DNA of 64,000 bases, taken from contig NW_026014637.1 in assembly GCF_020379485.1 (NCBI RefSeq), forward strand, positions 129,501 through 193,500. The letters run 5' to 3'. The notes below the pieces were generated by a model. The model searched no databases, was not told where the DNA came from, and worked only from the letters and a program-made list of their open reading frames with translations. The stretch is from Brassica napus. Its lineage: Eukaryota; Streptophyta; Magnoliopsida; Brassicales; Brassicaceae. Position numbers and translations under genes: made by a program. Positions 10,601-20,841 of this stretch are shown here, in pieces. How positions within the stretch are numbered: the first letter of the stretch is position 1; the number at the start of each line of letters is the position of its first letter.

Positions 10601-11787
10601 ACACAGGACATTTGTGTGTGTCCATCAGCACACACAGGACGTCCGTGGCTGTCTGTGTGTGTCCGTGTGTGTCCGTCAGCACACAGAGGACGTCCGTGGC
10701 TTTCCATCAGTACACATATCAGCACGTTGGTCCTTCGACTCAGCACGCTGACCCTTCATGTGGACTGTTCGGGTGATTTTGGCCCACGTGGGCTGTCTGT
10801 TCAGTACACACAAGACGTCTGTGGTGTCCGCCAGCACACACCAGACGTCTGTGGCTGTCCGTCTGTGTCCGTCAGCATACACAGGACGTCCGTGGCTGTC
10901 CATCAGTACACATATCAGCATGTTGGTCCTTGGAATCAGCACTCTGGCCCTTCTTGTGGACTGTTTGGGTGATTTTGGGCCCACGTGGGCTGTCTGTTCA
11001 GTACACACAGGACGTCCGTGGGTGTCCGCCAGCACACACAAGACATCCCTGTCAGCACACACAGTACACACAGGACGTTCATGGCTGTCCATGTGTGTCT
11101 GTGTGTGTCCGTCAGCACACACAAGACGTCCGTGGGTGTCCGTCAGCACACACATGACGTCTGTGTGTGTCTGTCAGCACACACAGGACGTCCGTGGCTG
11201 TCCGTGTGTGTCCGTCAGCACACACAGGACGTCCGTGGCTGTCCATCAGTACACATATCAGCACGATGGTTTTTGGACTCAGCACGCTCACCCTTCCCGT
11301 GGACTGTTCGGGTGATTTTGGCCCATGTGGGCTGTTTGTTGAGTACACACAGACGTCTGTGGGTTTCCGCCAGCACAAACAGGATGTCCGTGTCTGTCTG
11401 TGGGTGTCCGTGTATGTCCGTGTATGTCCGTCTGTGTCCGTCTGACACACAGGACGTCCGTGGCTGTCCATCAGTACACATATCAGCACGTTGGTCCTTG
11501 GACTCAGCACGCTGGCCCTACCCGTGGACTTTTTGGGTGATTTTGGCCCACGTGGGCTGTCTGTTCAGTACACACAGGACATCTGTGGCTGTCCGTGTGT
11601 GTCTGTCAGCACACACAGGACGTCTGTAGCTGGCCATCAGTACACATATCAGCATGCTGGCCCTTCCCGTGGATTGTTCGGGTGTTTTTGGCCCACGTGG
11701 GCTGTTTGTTCAGTACACACAAGACATCCTTGGGTGTCCGTCAGCACACACAAGACGTCTGTGGGTGTCCGTCAGCACACACAAGAC
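10566..11787 (-). repeat. IGS repeats, block 2a (minus-oriented arm)
   Basis: Plus strand reads GGACGTCCGTGG...TCAGCACACACA; minus strand is in promoter-proximal orientation. Higher-order units contain a complex segment with the 12-bp palindrome GCCCACGTGGGC (for example 10782-10793) followed by several short GACGTCC units. It joins gag sequence at about 10565 and an oppositely oriented arm at 11787. Confidence 0.85.
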
Positions 11788-11790
11788 GTC
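11785..11790. other. Inversion centre of the IGS repeat array
   Basis: GACGTC, a perfect palindrome, lies at the exact point where repeat orientation flips. To the left the text reads CAGCACACACAAGACGTC, to the right GACGTCCTGTGTGTAC. The flanking ~10 bp are nearly symmetric. Left of it all repeats are minus-oriented, right of it plus-oriented up to the Pol I promoter. Confidence 0.8.
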
Positions 11791-13714
11791 CTGTGTGTAC
11801 AGAACAGACAGCCCACGTGGGCCAAAAATCACCCAAACAATCCACCGGAAGGGTCAGTGTGCTGAGTCCAAGGACCAATGCGCTGATATGTGTACTGATG
11901 GACAGCCACAGACGTCCTGTGTGTGCTTACGGACACACACGGACAGCCATGGACGTCTTGTGTGTACTGAACAAACAGCCCACGTGGGCCAAAATCACCC
12001 GAACAATCCACGGGAAGGGCCAGCGTGCTGAGTCCAAGGACCAACGTGCTGATATGTGTACTGATGGACAGCCACGGACGTCCTGTGTGTCAGACGGACA
12101 CAGACGGACATACACGGACACCCACAGACAGACACAGACGTCCTGTGTGTGCTGGCGGACACCCACAGACGTCCTGTGTGTACTCAACAGACAGCCCACA
12201 TGGGCCAAAATCACCCCAACAGTCCGCGGGAAGGGTGAGCGTGCTGAGTCCAAGAACCATCGTGCTGATATGTGTACTGATGGACAGCCACGGACGTCCT
12301 GTGTGTGCTAACGGACACACACGGACAGCCACGGACGTTCTGTGTGTGCTGACAGACACACACAGACGTCATGTGTGTGCTGACGGACACCCATAGACGT
12401 CTTGTGTGTGCTGACGGACACAGACAAACACACACTGACACACACAGACACACACGGACAGCCATGAACGTCCTGTGTGTGCTGTTCAGCACACTGACCC
12501 ACAGACGTCCTGTGTGTGCTGACGGACACAGACAAACACACACTAACACACACAGACACACACGGACAGCCACGGACGTCCTGTGTGTGCTGGCGGACAA
12601 CCAAGGACGTCCTGTGTGTAATGAACAGACAGCCCACATGGGCCAAAATCACCCAAACAGTCCACGGGAAGGGTCAGCGTGCTGAGTCCAAGGACCAACG
12701 TGCTCATATGTGTACTGATGGACAGCCACGGACGTCCTGTGTGTGCTGACAGACACACACGGACAGCCACGGACGTCCTGTGTGTACTGACGGACACACA
12801 CAGACGTCCTGTGTGTGCTGACGGACACCCACAGACGTCCTGTGTGTACTAACGGACACACACATACACACATGGACACACACGGACAGCCAGAGACGTC
12901 CTTTGTGTGCTGACGGACAGCCACAGAAGTCTTGTGTGTTCTGGCGGACACCCACGGACGTCCTGTGTGTACTGAACAGACAGCCCACGTGGGCCAAAAT
13001 CACCCAAACAGTCCACGGGAAGGGTCAACGTGCTGAGTCCAAGGACCAATGTGCTGATATGTGTACTGATGGACAGCCACGGACGTCCTGTGTGTGCTGA
13101 CGGACACAGACGGACACACACGGACAGACACGAACAGCCACGGACATCCTGTGTTTGCTGGCGGACACCCACGCACGTCCTGTGTGTACTGAACAGACAG
13201 CCCACGTGGGCCAAAATCACCCGAACAGTCCACGGGAAGGGTCAGCGTGCTGAGTCCAAGGACCAACGTGCTGATATGTGTACTGATGGACAGCCACAGA
13301 CGTCCTTTATGTGCTGACGGACACACACGGACAGCCACAGACGTCATGTGTGTGCTGACGGACACACACGGACGTCCTGTGTGTGCTGATGGACACCCAC
13401 GGACGTCATGTGTGTGCTGACGGACACACACAAACACACACACGGACAGCCACAGACATCCTGTGTGTGCTGACGGACAGCCACTGACAGCCACGGACGT
13501 ACACTGTGTGTGCTGGCGGACACCACGGACGTCCTGTGTGTACTGAACAGATAGCCCACGTGGGCCAAAAATCACCCAAATAGTCCACGGGAAGGGCCAG
13601 CGTGCTGAGTCCACAGGAAGGGCCAGCGTGCTGAGTCCAAGGATCAACATGCTGATATGTGTACTGATGGACAGCCACAGACGTCCTATGTGTGCTGACG
13701 GACACAGACGGACA
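11788..13714 (+). repeat. IGS repeats, block 2b (plus-oriented arm)
   Basis: Same repeat as block 2a in reverse complement. Complex segments with CCCACGTGGGCC-type centres (some mutated to CCCACATGGGCC) recur at about 11812, 11983, 12195, 12632, 12980, 13200 and 13555, so the higher-order period is irregular (about 170-440 bp). Between them are short units built on CGGACGTCCTGTGTGTGCTGA. Ends at the TSD GGACA (13710-13714) of the Tekay-like element. Confidence 0.85.
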
Positions 13715-15719
13715 TGTAAGACCCGTTCCTGGTCTCTTGACCCAACTGGATACGAGTGCTTACTTATTAATTTCTTTGCTTGTTTGATCCATTTTAAGTC
13801 TTTTATTTACTAAGTCATATTCGAATATGAGGTTCATAAACAAAGGAACAGATTGCACATCGGAATAACAATGTATAAACTTTGTATTACTTAGAAACAT
13901 GAGATTCAATACACAACTTCTTAACAGTCTCATAGACAATCACTAGTTCATCCCTAGTATCATCTAACCACACGTTACACAGCCTCTCACTGACCGAGCC
14001 TTCACGGCTCCTTGGCTTGACCAGAACCATCCTTAGTTCCTGAAACCACAACCAGATAAGCATTAATCATAACCGAGAATAGAACGGATTGATTCTACAA
14101 TGCTTGGCTTGGTTCCTAGAACTTAGATAAACCTCAGTCAACATAATCATAAAACGTATGAACCTACTTACCGTATCCTAAGTCATTCAACAAACCACCC
14201 CTTGACTTAGAATCAGATAGATAGTCCAGAATAGATAAACAGAACACACGAACAGATCCGGATCGTCCCCAAAGACAAATCCGTCTAACCGGATAGAATC
14301 TAGGTGCGACAGGCCAATGGAGTCCGGCTCAATGGCCCAACGGAATCCCTTACCTGATCCGGCCTTAGGCCTGGATCCAATCGGACGAGTACGCCTCAAG
14401 CCTAATCCGAAAGGCAACCGGTCAGACCTTGCGACTCTACCTTGGCTTAGACAAACCGTGACCTTGTCTTGACTAGACAAGCCATAGGCTGATCCATAAG
14501 GATCGGTCCTAACCCGTCCCGAAAGACACCGTTTGGAACATGCACCCTTTGGCCATTCGTGCCTCTTGGACACTCATGACTCTTGACAACTCGTGCCCTT
14601 TGGGTCATTCCCAACCGTTCGTCCTAACCGCCCAGTCTTGGTGCGATCGGATCATCCGACTAACCGACCCGTGTCTAGGCTAGCGGTTTGGTTATGTTCG
14701 GCCAAAGCCTAGGGACGTGTCCCTTGGACTCAACCAACACAACCTTTCGTGTTTAACCAGAGAGAAGAGAAGAGAAACGAATTGAAACAGATAAGGAGAG
14801 CCGGATGGGACTTAGGAACCGAGCAGAGCCGCGGTGCGGTCGCATGGACCGTCCGTTCGGTCTGATGGAGCCACAGCCCATCACATACCTTGTGAACCAC
14901 GTCTGGGTTCTCCATGCTCTTCTCCTTGTCTTGATCTCCCATTCTTGACCGGAGTTAGTTCTCAAACGATCAGAGTCGCCGGAACACAACACCACCACAA
15001 TCGGCCTTTCTCTTGGCCGGAACTCTCTCTTTCTCTCTTTCTTTCTCTCTACGTTTTTCTCTGAGTATTTTACTCTGGAATTGGATAATGAATTCGACCA
15101 GAGAGCCCCCATATTTATAGAAAACGAGGGGGTAAGTCTTGCCCCACGAACAGGCATGACTTGCTAGCGAATGGGCACCATCGGCCAAGGGTTGTCCCGT
15201 TTCGGCCACTTGCATCCCTTCGCCCTTTCTAATTGGGTTTGGGGTCGGCCACAAGCCCAACCCACGCCCCAAGTCTCCTGGAATTAGCCCATGGCCTTGT
15301 CCTAAGACCCAACAGCCCATGGCCTCATGGCCGGACCTCACAGCCCGCCACTGACCCAGACCCGGACCATCGGCCTAAAGCCCGGACCGTCCGTCTAGCT
15401 GAGATGAGCTGACTCTCAGCTGCCTCAGCTGAGTGAGCTAGTAGTCCAGTTAGTGGAGCTGACTTAGTAGGGACTGAGCTGGAGTGAACTGAACCTAGCT
15501 TCATTGAGCTGGCCGAGCTACTCGTCCACTTCGTCCAGCTACCGTCTTACTCGTCCTAGCTGTCTCTTAGCTTGTATAAGGTTAAGTCTAAGTTTCCTTA
15601 TGTCCTTAACCTTCTTTCTCGACCATGGAACACTTGCCTTGATGTCCTAAGACATGGCTTGCACGTTTCCTCGAACCATGGCCGTCCCAACAATCCTACT
15701 CAGGATTGGGGGCGTGACA
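13715..15719 (-). repeat. 3' LTR of the Tekay-like element
   Basis: 2005 bp. TG...CA ends; right edge GGCGTGACA abuts the polypurine tract. Contains an AGCTGA-rich section (about 15394-15560) and a TATAAATA box on the minus strand (15112-15119), as in the other LTR. Open frames inside it (for example 14970-15341) have no recognised protein motif and are not called. Confidence 0.88.
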
Positions 15720-16328
15720 AGTCTCCCCCCCTTGGGATGGATTCGTCCTCGAATCCGAATCGAATGCTTCCTCGGAAACAAACTGATCCAACCACTCTGG
15801 GTACTCTGCTTTCATTCTAGCTTTGGTTTTCCAAGTGATTATATCTTGACCATTACAGTCCCAGACGATCTTGACCATCTGGATTGTCTTCTTCCTTGTT
15901 GCTTTTTCCATCCTATCTATGATTCGAACTCGCCTCGTTTCCAAGGTTAGGTTCTTACCAAGATCGTCTGGATTGGCAGGAAGAGCGATGTCTTGGTCCG
16001 TCAAACATTTCCGAAGTTGGGAGACGTGGAACACATTATGGAATGCGTCCATCTTAGCCGGCAAGTCCAACTTGTAGGCTACCATCCCCACTCTTTCAAT
16101 GATCTTGAACGGCCCCAAGTATCTCGGATCTAACTTCCGTCTTCCGGAGATCCGGACTCGTCCTTTGAAGGTAATCATTTTGAGATACACCAAGTCACCT
16201 ACTTGGAACTCGAGATCTTTCCTTCTTCGATCTGCATAGTTCTTTTGGCGGTCTTGTGCCTGTCTCATCTTGTCCCTCAAGAACTTGATCTTTTCGGTTG
16301 TCTCTTCGATAATCTTCGGACCAATCAT
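15696..16328 (-). pseudogene. Integrase C-terminus with chromodomain (Tekay-like)
   Basis: 210 codons that continue the integrase frame after a frameshift; the last ~8 codons lie in the LTR. The N-terminal half has the integrase GPY/F-type module (FQVGDLVYLKM, KLDPRYLGPFKIIERVG, FHNVFHVSQLRKC). Residues ~130-180 (VRIIDRMEKATRKK, VKIVWDCNGQDIITWK) match the chromodomain of Tekay chromoviruses, thought to steer integration to heterochromatin. It lacks its own start and depends on the upstream frame, so it is part of a broken pol. Confidence 0.75.
15720..15738 (-). other. Polypurine tract of the Tekay-like element
   Basis: Minus strand reads CCAAGGGGGGGAGACT directly before the LTR start TGTCACGCC. 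Marks the 3' LTR and minus orientation. Confidence 0.75.
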
Positions 16329-16458
16329 GCTGCATTCCCCTACTTGGGTCCAGCATAAGGGTGTCCTGCATGGACGCCCATACAGAGCTTCGTATGGAAG
16401 CTATTGTTGTAAGCAAATTCTACCAGAGGTAGATGTTTCTCCCAGGAATCACCCCAGT

Positions 16459-18612
16459 CTAGAACACATGCTCGCAACATATCTTCCAATGTCTGGATCG
16501 TACGTTCAGACTGTCCATCCGTCTGTGGGTGATAGCTGTACTCATGTTCACTCTTGTTCCTAAAGCTTTTTGGAAAGCCTTCCAGAAGTAAGATGTGAAC
16601 CTTGAATCCCTATCTGAAACTATGCTTGCCGGCACACCATGTAGTCGGACGATCTCATCAATGTACTTACATACAATCTGATCTACCCCATCCGACTTTT
16701 TGATAGCCAGGAAGTGTGCTGATTTGGTTAGGCGATCAACCACAACCCAAACCGCATCTTTCTTATTCCTCGTGGTAGGGAACCCAGTCACAAATTCCAT
16801 TGTGATGTGATCCCATTTCCATTCTGGAATAGGCAAGCTTTGTAATAACCCACTAGGCACTTGATGTTCTGCTTTGATGAGTTGGCAAGTGGAACACTTG
16901 GCCACCCATTCCGCGACATCGGCCTTCATACGGATCCAATGATAGAACTTCTTAAGGTTCTGGTACATCTTGGTCGCACCAGGATGAACTGAGAATCTGG
17001 ATTTATGAGCCTCCCTCATAATCTCTTCCTTTAGACTCCTATCATTAGGAACACTGATCCGACCGTTTACTAGGATGGTACCATCCTTTGCAGTTTGGTA
17101 CTCCGTCCTATCATTCTGAGCAACCTTGTTTAGGTTCTCGTCCTGACCTTGAGCCAACCGAATTCGGGTAAGCAGGTCGGCCTGATTGACCGCCTCTAAT
17201 CCGAGTGGTTCAAACTCTTTGGTCGATGCGTTCAACCGTAGGGCACGAACCGTACCGTCCAGGTCGTCCGCTTCTCGTTCGGCTGATACGTCGGCCCTTC
17301 TCCGGCTCAAGGCATCTGCGACCAGATTAGCCTTTCCCGGATGATAGGTGATATCCAGATCGTAATCAGCTACAAACTCCATCCACCTTCTCTGCCTTAA
17401 GTTTAACTCAGGCTGGGTGAATATATACTTAAGACTCTTATGGTCCGTAAGTATCTGAACCTTGGCACCATATAAGTATGATCGCCAAATCTTTAAGGCG
17501 AACACTACCGCAGCCATTTCAAGGTCATGGGTGGGGTAGTTTCCCTCATGTTTTCTCAACTGCCTTGACGCATAGGCGATGACCTTCCCATGCTGGGTTA
17601 ATACGCAACCTAGTCCTGTTATGGACGCGTCCGTATAAACCACATAGGGTTGGTCGGCCTCTGGAAGAACCAGAATAGGTGCGCTAGTCAGCATGTCCTT
17701 AAGCGCGGAAAAACATTTCCCACACTCCTCAGACCATGTGAACTTAACGTCCTTCCCGGTCAACCGTGTCATAGGCTGAGCCAAGCTTGCGAATCCTTTC
17801 ACAAACTTTCTATAATAACCTGCCAGCCCTAGGAAGCTTCTGACTTCCGTGGCACTGTGTGGTCGAGGCCAATCCTTGATTGCCCTGATCTTCTCTGGAT
17901 CCACCGAGACGCCCTCACCGGACACAATGTGGCCGAGAAACCCAATGCTCTTCTGCCAAAAACTGCATTTACTGAGTTTTGCATAGAGCTTGTGTTCCCG
18001 TAATGGTTCCAGCACGGCTCTCAGGTGTTTCCGATGAGATTCCTCATCCTTGGAGTAAATCAGGATATCATCAATGAAGATGATCACTGATTCGTCCAGG
18101 AAGTCTCGGAACACGCTGTTCATCATTTTCATGAATGCAGCAGGCGCATTGGTCAGACCGAATGGCATAACCACAAACTCGTAGTGGCCGTACCTGGTCC
18201 GGAATGCTGTCTTTCTAATATCATTTGGCTCTATAGGGATCTGATGATACCCTGAGGCCAAATCAATCTTAGAAAACCACTTGGTTCCTTTGAGTTGATC
18301 CAACAACTCATCTATTCTGGGCAACGGGTACTTGTTCTTCACAGTAACCCTGTTCAACCCTCGATAGTCAATACACAGACGCATGCTACCATCCTTCTTT
18401 TTCACAAAGAGGACTGGTGCACCCCAAGGAGAGCTACTTGGACGTATGAACCCCTTGTCCAGCAATTCTTCTAATTGCTTCTTTAGCTCGGCCATCTCGG
18501 CCGGAGCCATTCGGTACGGACTCTTGGACAGCGGAGCTGTCCCTGGTTCTAGTTCAATCGTAAATGGATCTGACCTATCAGGGGGGGACACCCTGTAGCG
18601 AACGGAACACAT
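16459..18612 (-). pseudogene. Reverse transcriptase-RNase H-integrase (Tekay-like pol)
   Basis: 717 codons. [22 protein letters not shown] near residue 70 and [10 protein letters not shown] with the catalytic Asp pair at residues 181-182. RNase [16 protein letters not shown] and [12 protein letters not shown]. Integrase: the HHCC zinc-binding region ([14 protein letters not shown] ... [11 protein letters not shown]) and the first two core acidic residues ([17 protein letters not shown]). The frame is lost at about 16540, just after NMSTA, where PQTDGQSE is expected; those codons continue in another frame, so the third integrase catalytic residue is frameshifted. Upstream it connects to protease (18728) by another frame change. 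Confidence 0.85.
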
Positions 18613-18727
18613 CTGGGAACTCAGACACCAACGGATCCTCAGTTAGATCTTTCTGATCATCAGAGCTGCCGTGCTCCATAGTGGTAATTGTGGTCAAATA
18701 TGCTTCACAACCCCGTCTAAGCATCCG

Positions 18728-19126
18728 TTATGCTCGGATTGCTGACACCACTACTCTATCCAGAGCCGGACTCATATTCAGACTTTGGTACTGGATCGGG
18801 TGAGGTCCAGTCTCCAACCGTACACATCCTCTATGGCAGTCGAGAGTGGCCCGATACTTTCCCAACCAATCCATGCCTAGGATTACATCGTGATTCTGTA
18901 GGGGCAACACAATCAGATCTACAGGCAGATTTTTCTCCTGGATCATCACCGGGATATTAGTCATGAGCCCTAATGAGTGCATGATTTGCCCACCGGCCGC
19001 CCTCACTAGTCTCGAATTATCCCCAGAACAGAGGCAGAACAGACCCTTTCCGACCAGTTCCGGACTCACAAAACTATGTGTAGCCCCTGTGTCGAAAAGC
19101 ACGTGGGTTTCAACACCACCAATCAT
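18728..19126 (-). pseudogene. Aspartic protease segment (Tekay-like)
   Basis: 132 codons with the active-site motif VLFDTGATHSFVSPEL and the later hydrophobic-Gly segment VILGMDWL, both typical of retropepsin-like proteases in plant Ty3 elements. It lies between gag and RT in a different frame from both neighbours (frame changes at about 19130 and 18650). Its role would be to mature the gag-pol polyprotein. No separate start is expected. Confidence 0.8.
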
Positions 19127-19134
19127 GAGGGTCC

Positions 19135-20628
19135 CTATAAGAGACCCACATCAGAATCCCCTAGACACTCTAGGTTCCAGACCAAGCATTCTATTGAATG
19201 TAAACAGATAAATTCAGAAATTACCAGAGATCGAATCAAACGATCCAGAAGCGTCGTCGTCTCGGGACAGCTCATACACCCTTGGTGTTGTGGTCGGCCT
19301 GCTCTGGGTCGACTTTCCCGTGTCTCCACGACCCTTCCCTTGTCCTCCTTGCCGCTTAGGACATTCACTTGGAAGTGTCCGCTTTGGCCGCAATGGAAAC
19401 AAGTCTGAGAGCCGCTGCCACTAGATTGGCCCTGAGTCCGGCTTGGTCGAGTGCAATCTCGGATGGAATGATCCAAGCTGCCACATCTCACACAAGCTCC
19501 CATGGCTTTCCAGCATTCACCTGGATGGTTCTCACCACACTTGGGACATTCAGGTCGTCCACTAGAGGCCTTGCCTCCGTCAACCTGGTCCCACTTCCTC
19601 TTTCGGTCGTTAGTCTTACCCATTGGGACAGACTGCGACTTTGTCTTAAGCTTGGCTTCCTCGGCCAAGTTAGACTCCAAAAGAGCTACACGTTCAACCA
19701 GCTCTCCGACGGTGCTGAAGGTGCGGATCGAACAGTGAGTTCTCAGCTCCGGCCTTAAGCCTCGAATGAACCGACGAACCTGGACTGTCTCGTCCTCAAG
19801 TTCCCTTCCAACAAAACGTCGGAGCCGGTTGAACTCCTCTTCGTACTCACGTACGGCCCTGCGGCCTTGGGTAAGGTCTAGGAATCTTCCTTCCAGACGG
19901 TCCCAAGCCTCTGCAGGAAAGTATTTGCGGTTGAATTCATCTTCAAAATCCGCAAAACTCTGGAGACTTCCATTGGTGCGCTTGTTCACAGCCAGCCACC
20001 AATTATGCGCGTCCCCTTCCAGGAAGTGAACCGCAATGTCTCTCTTGTAATCTTCAGGACAACGAGTTGAGCTGAAGTTTCGGACTAGCCTACTCCTCCA
20101 CTCGTCTGCCTCAATAGGATCGGTGCTTCCTGAGAAATGCTTCGTCCCTAGACGGGAGATGTGCTGAAGCAAACTCAGATAGTCCACCTTTTTCCCGGTC
20201 CTTTCTGGTGGATCAATCTCGATCACCTCGACCGTTTCCACCACTGGACCATTGGTGTTGGGGACGGTCGTAGCCACAGGCGTAGCTTGGCCAACTGAGG
20301 AGTTCACTAATGGCGTGAACAGTTGGGCCATAGCCGCCACCTGAGTCCCCATTACCTTCATGGCCTCTAACAAGTCCTCTTTGGACAGTGTTGCGGTTAC
20401 ATTGGCCGTACCATCGGCCACTTTCTCACGCTGGCCACCATCACGGTTAGCGTTCGAGGATTCCACTTCCTCATCACTCTCCTGATGTTCCTGACCATCC
20501 TGTTGCGTCCCCGTAAGATTAGCCTGATCAGTTGGCAACACATTTTCAGTGTTAGCCACGGCCGGATCGGTTTGCAAACCGGACAGATTAGTTCCGTCCA
20601 CGGCCACTTGACTAGACTGACCGGCCAT
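19135..20628 (-). CDS. Gag (Tekay-like)
   Basis: 497 codons from an ATG at 20628 to a frame loss near 19200, after which the tail is out of frame. Acidic N-terminal region, then the retrotransposon gag domain (residues ~150-290: FSGSTDPIEADEWRSRL, FLEGDAHNWW, FNRKYFPAEAWDRLEGRF, YEEEFNRLRRFV), then cysteine knuckles (CPKCGENHPGECW, CVRCGSLDHSIRDC, CFHCGQSGHFQ). Gag forms the virus-like particle and binds RNA through the knuckles. The leader to the PBS at 20838 is about 200 nt. Confidence 0.85.
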   Translation of the reverse strand: MAGQSSQVAVDGTNLSGLQTDPAVANTENVLPTDQANLTGTQQDGQEHQESDEEVESSNANRDGGQREKVADGTANVTATLSKEDLLEAMKVMGTQVAAMAQLFTPLVNSSVGQATPVATTVPNTNGPVVETVEVIEIDPPERTGKKVDYLSLLQHISRLGTKHFSGSTDPIEADEWRSRLVRNFSSTRCPEDYKRDIAVHFLEGDAHNWWLAVNKRTNGSLQSFADFEDEFNRKYFPAEAWDRLEGRFLDLTQGRRAVREYEEEFNRLRRFVGRELEDETVQVRRFIRGLRPELRTHCSIRTFSTVGELVERVALLESNLAEEAKLKTKSQSVPMGKTNDRKRKWDQVDGGKASSGRPECPKCGENHPGECWKAMGACVRCGSLDHSIRDCTRPSRTQGQSSGSGSQTCFHCGQSGHFQVNVLSGKEDKGRVVETRESRPRAGRPQHQGCMSCPETTTLLDRLIRSLVISEFICLHSIECLVWNLECLGDSDVGLL

Positions 20629-20826
20629 TCTCTTACTTCTTCGGGACTTTCCCGATTTGCTTTTTCCAGCCTAAGGATTCAGACAATGTTAGTACAAAAC
20701 ACACTAACATAAACAGAACAAAACAATCCCTAGACTAAGCAATCAAACCTCACCGTGAGACCTAATCAGCTGGCTGTGTGTGTGTGTGTGTGGACTACAT
20801 AACCCAACTATCCTAGAATCAAGCAT
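20629..20826 (-). other. Tekay-like 5' leader between PBS and gag
   Basis: Non-coding leader of the minus-strand transcript. Contains a TG dinucleotide run at about 20774-20792 on the plus strand. No other feature seen. Confidence 0.55.
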
Positions 20827-20838
20827 GCTCTGATACCA
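20827..20838 (-). other. Primer binding site, initiator-Met tRNA type
   Basis: Minus strand reads TGGTATCAGAGC, the sequence complementary to the 3' end of plant initiator methionine tRNA and the commonest plant LTR-retrotransposon PBS. It lies 3 nt inside the LTR edge at 20842. Confidence 0.9.
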
Positions 20839-20841
20839 ACT

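Noticed and set aside
10583..13705. Many long overlapping frames on both strands in the IGS repeats (CPSAHTGRP / DGHPRTSCVC-like peptides)
   Set aside because: They are open in several frames and on both strands because the repeat lacks stop codons; peptides follow repeat periodicity and frames change between units. No coding signature.
14730..15341. Frames inside the Tekay-like LTR on the minus strand and their copies at 21862-22474
   Set aside because: Present only as LTR sequence, no recognised motif, overlapping alternatives in other frames; the GEGMQVAE-type text is composition-driven.
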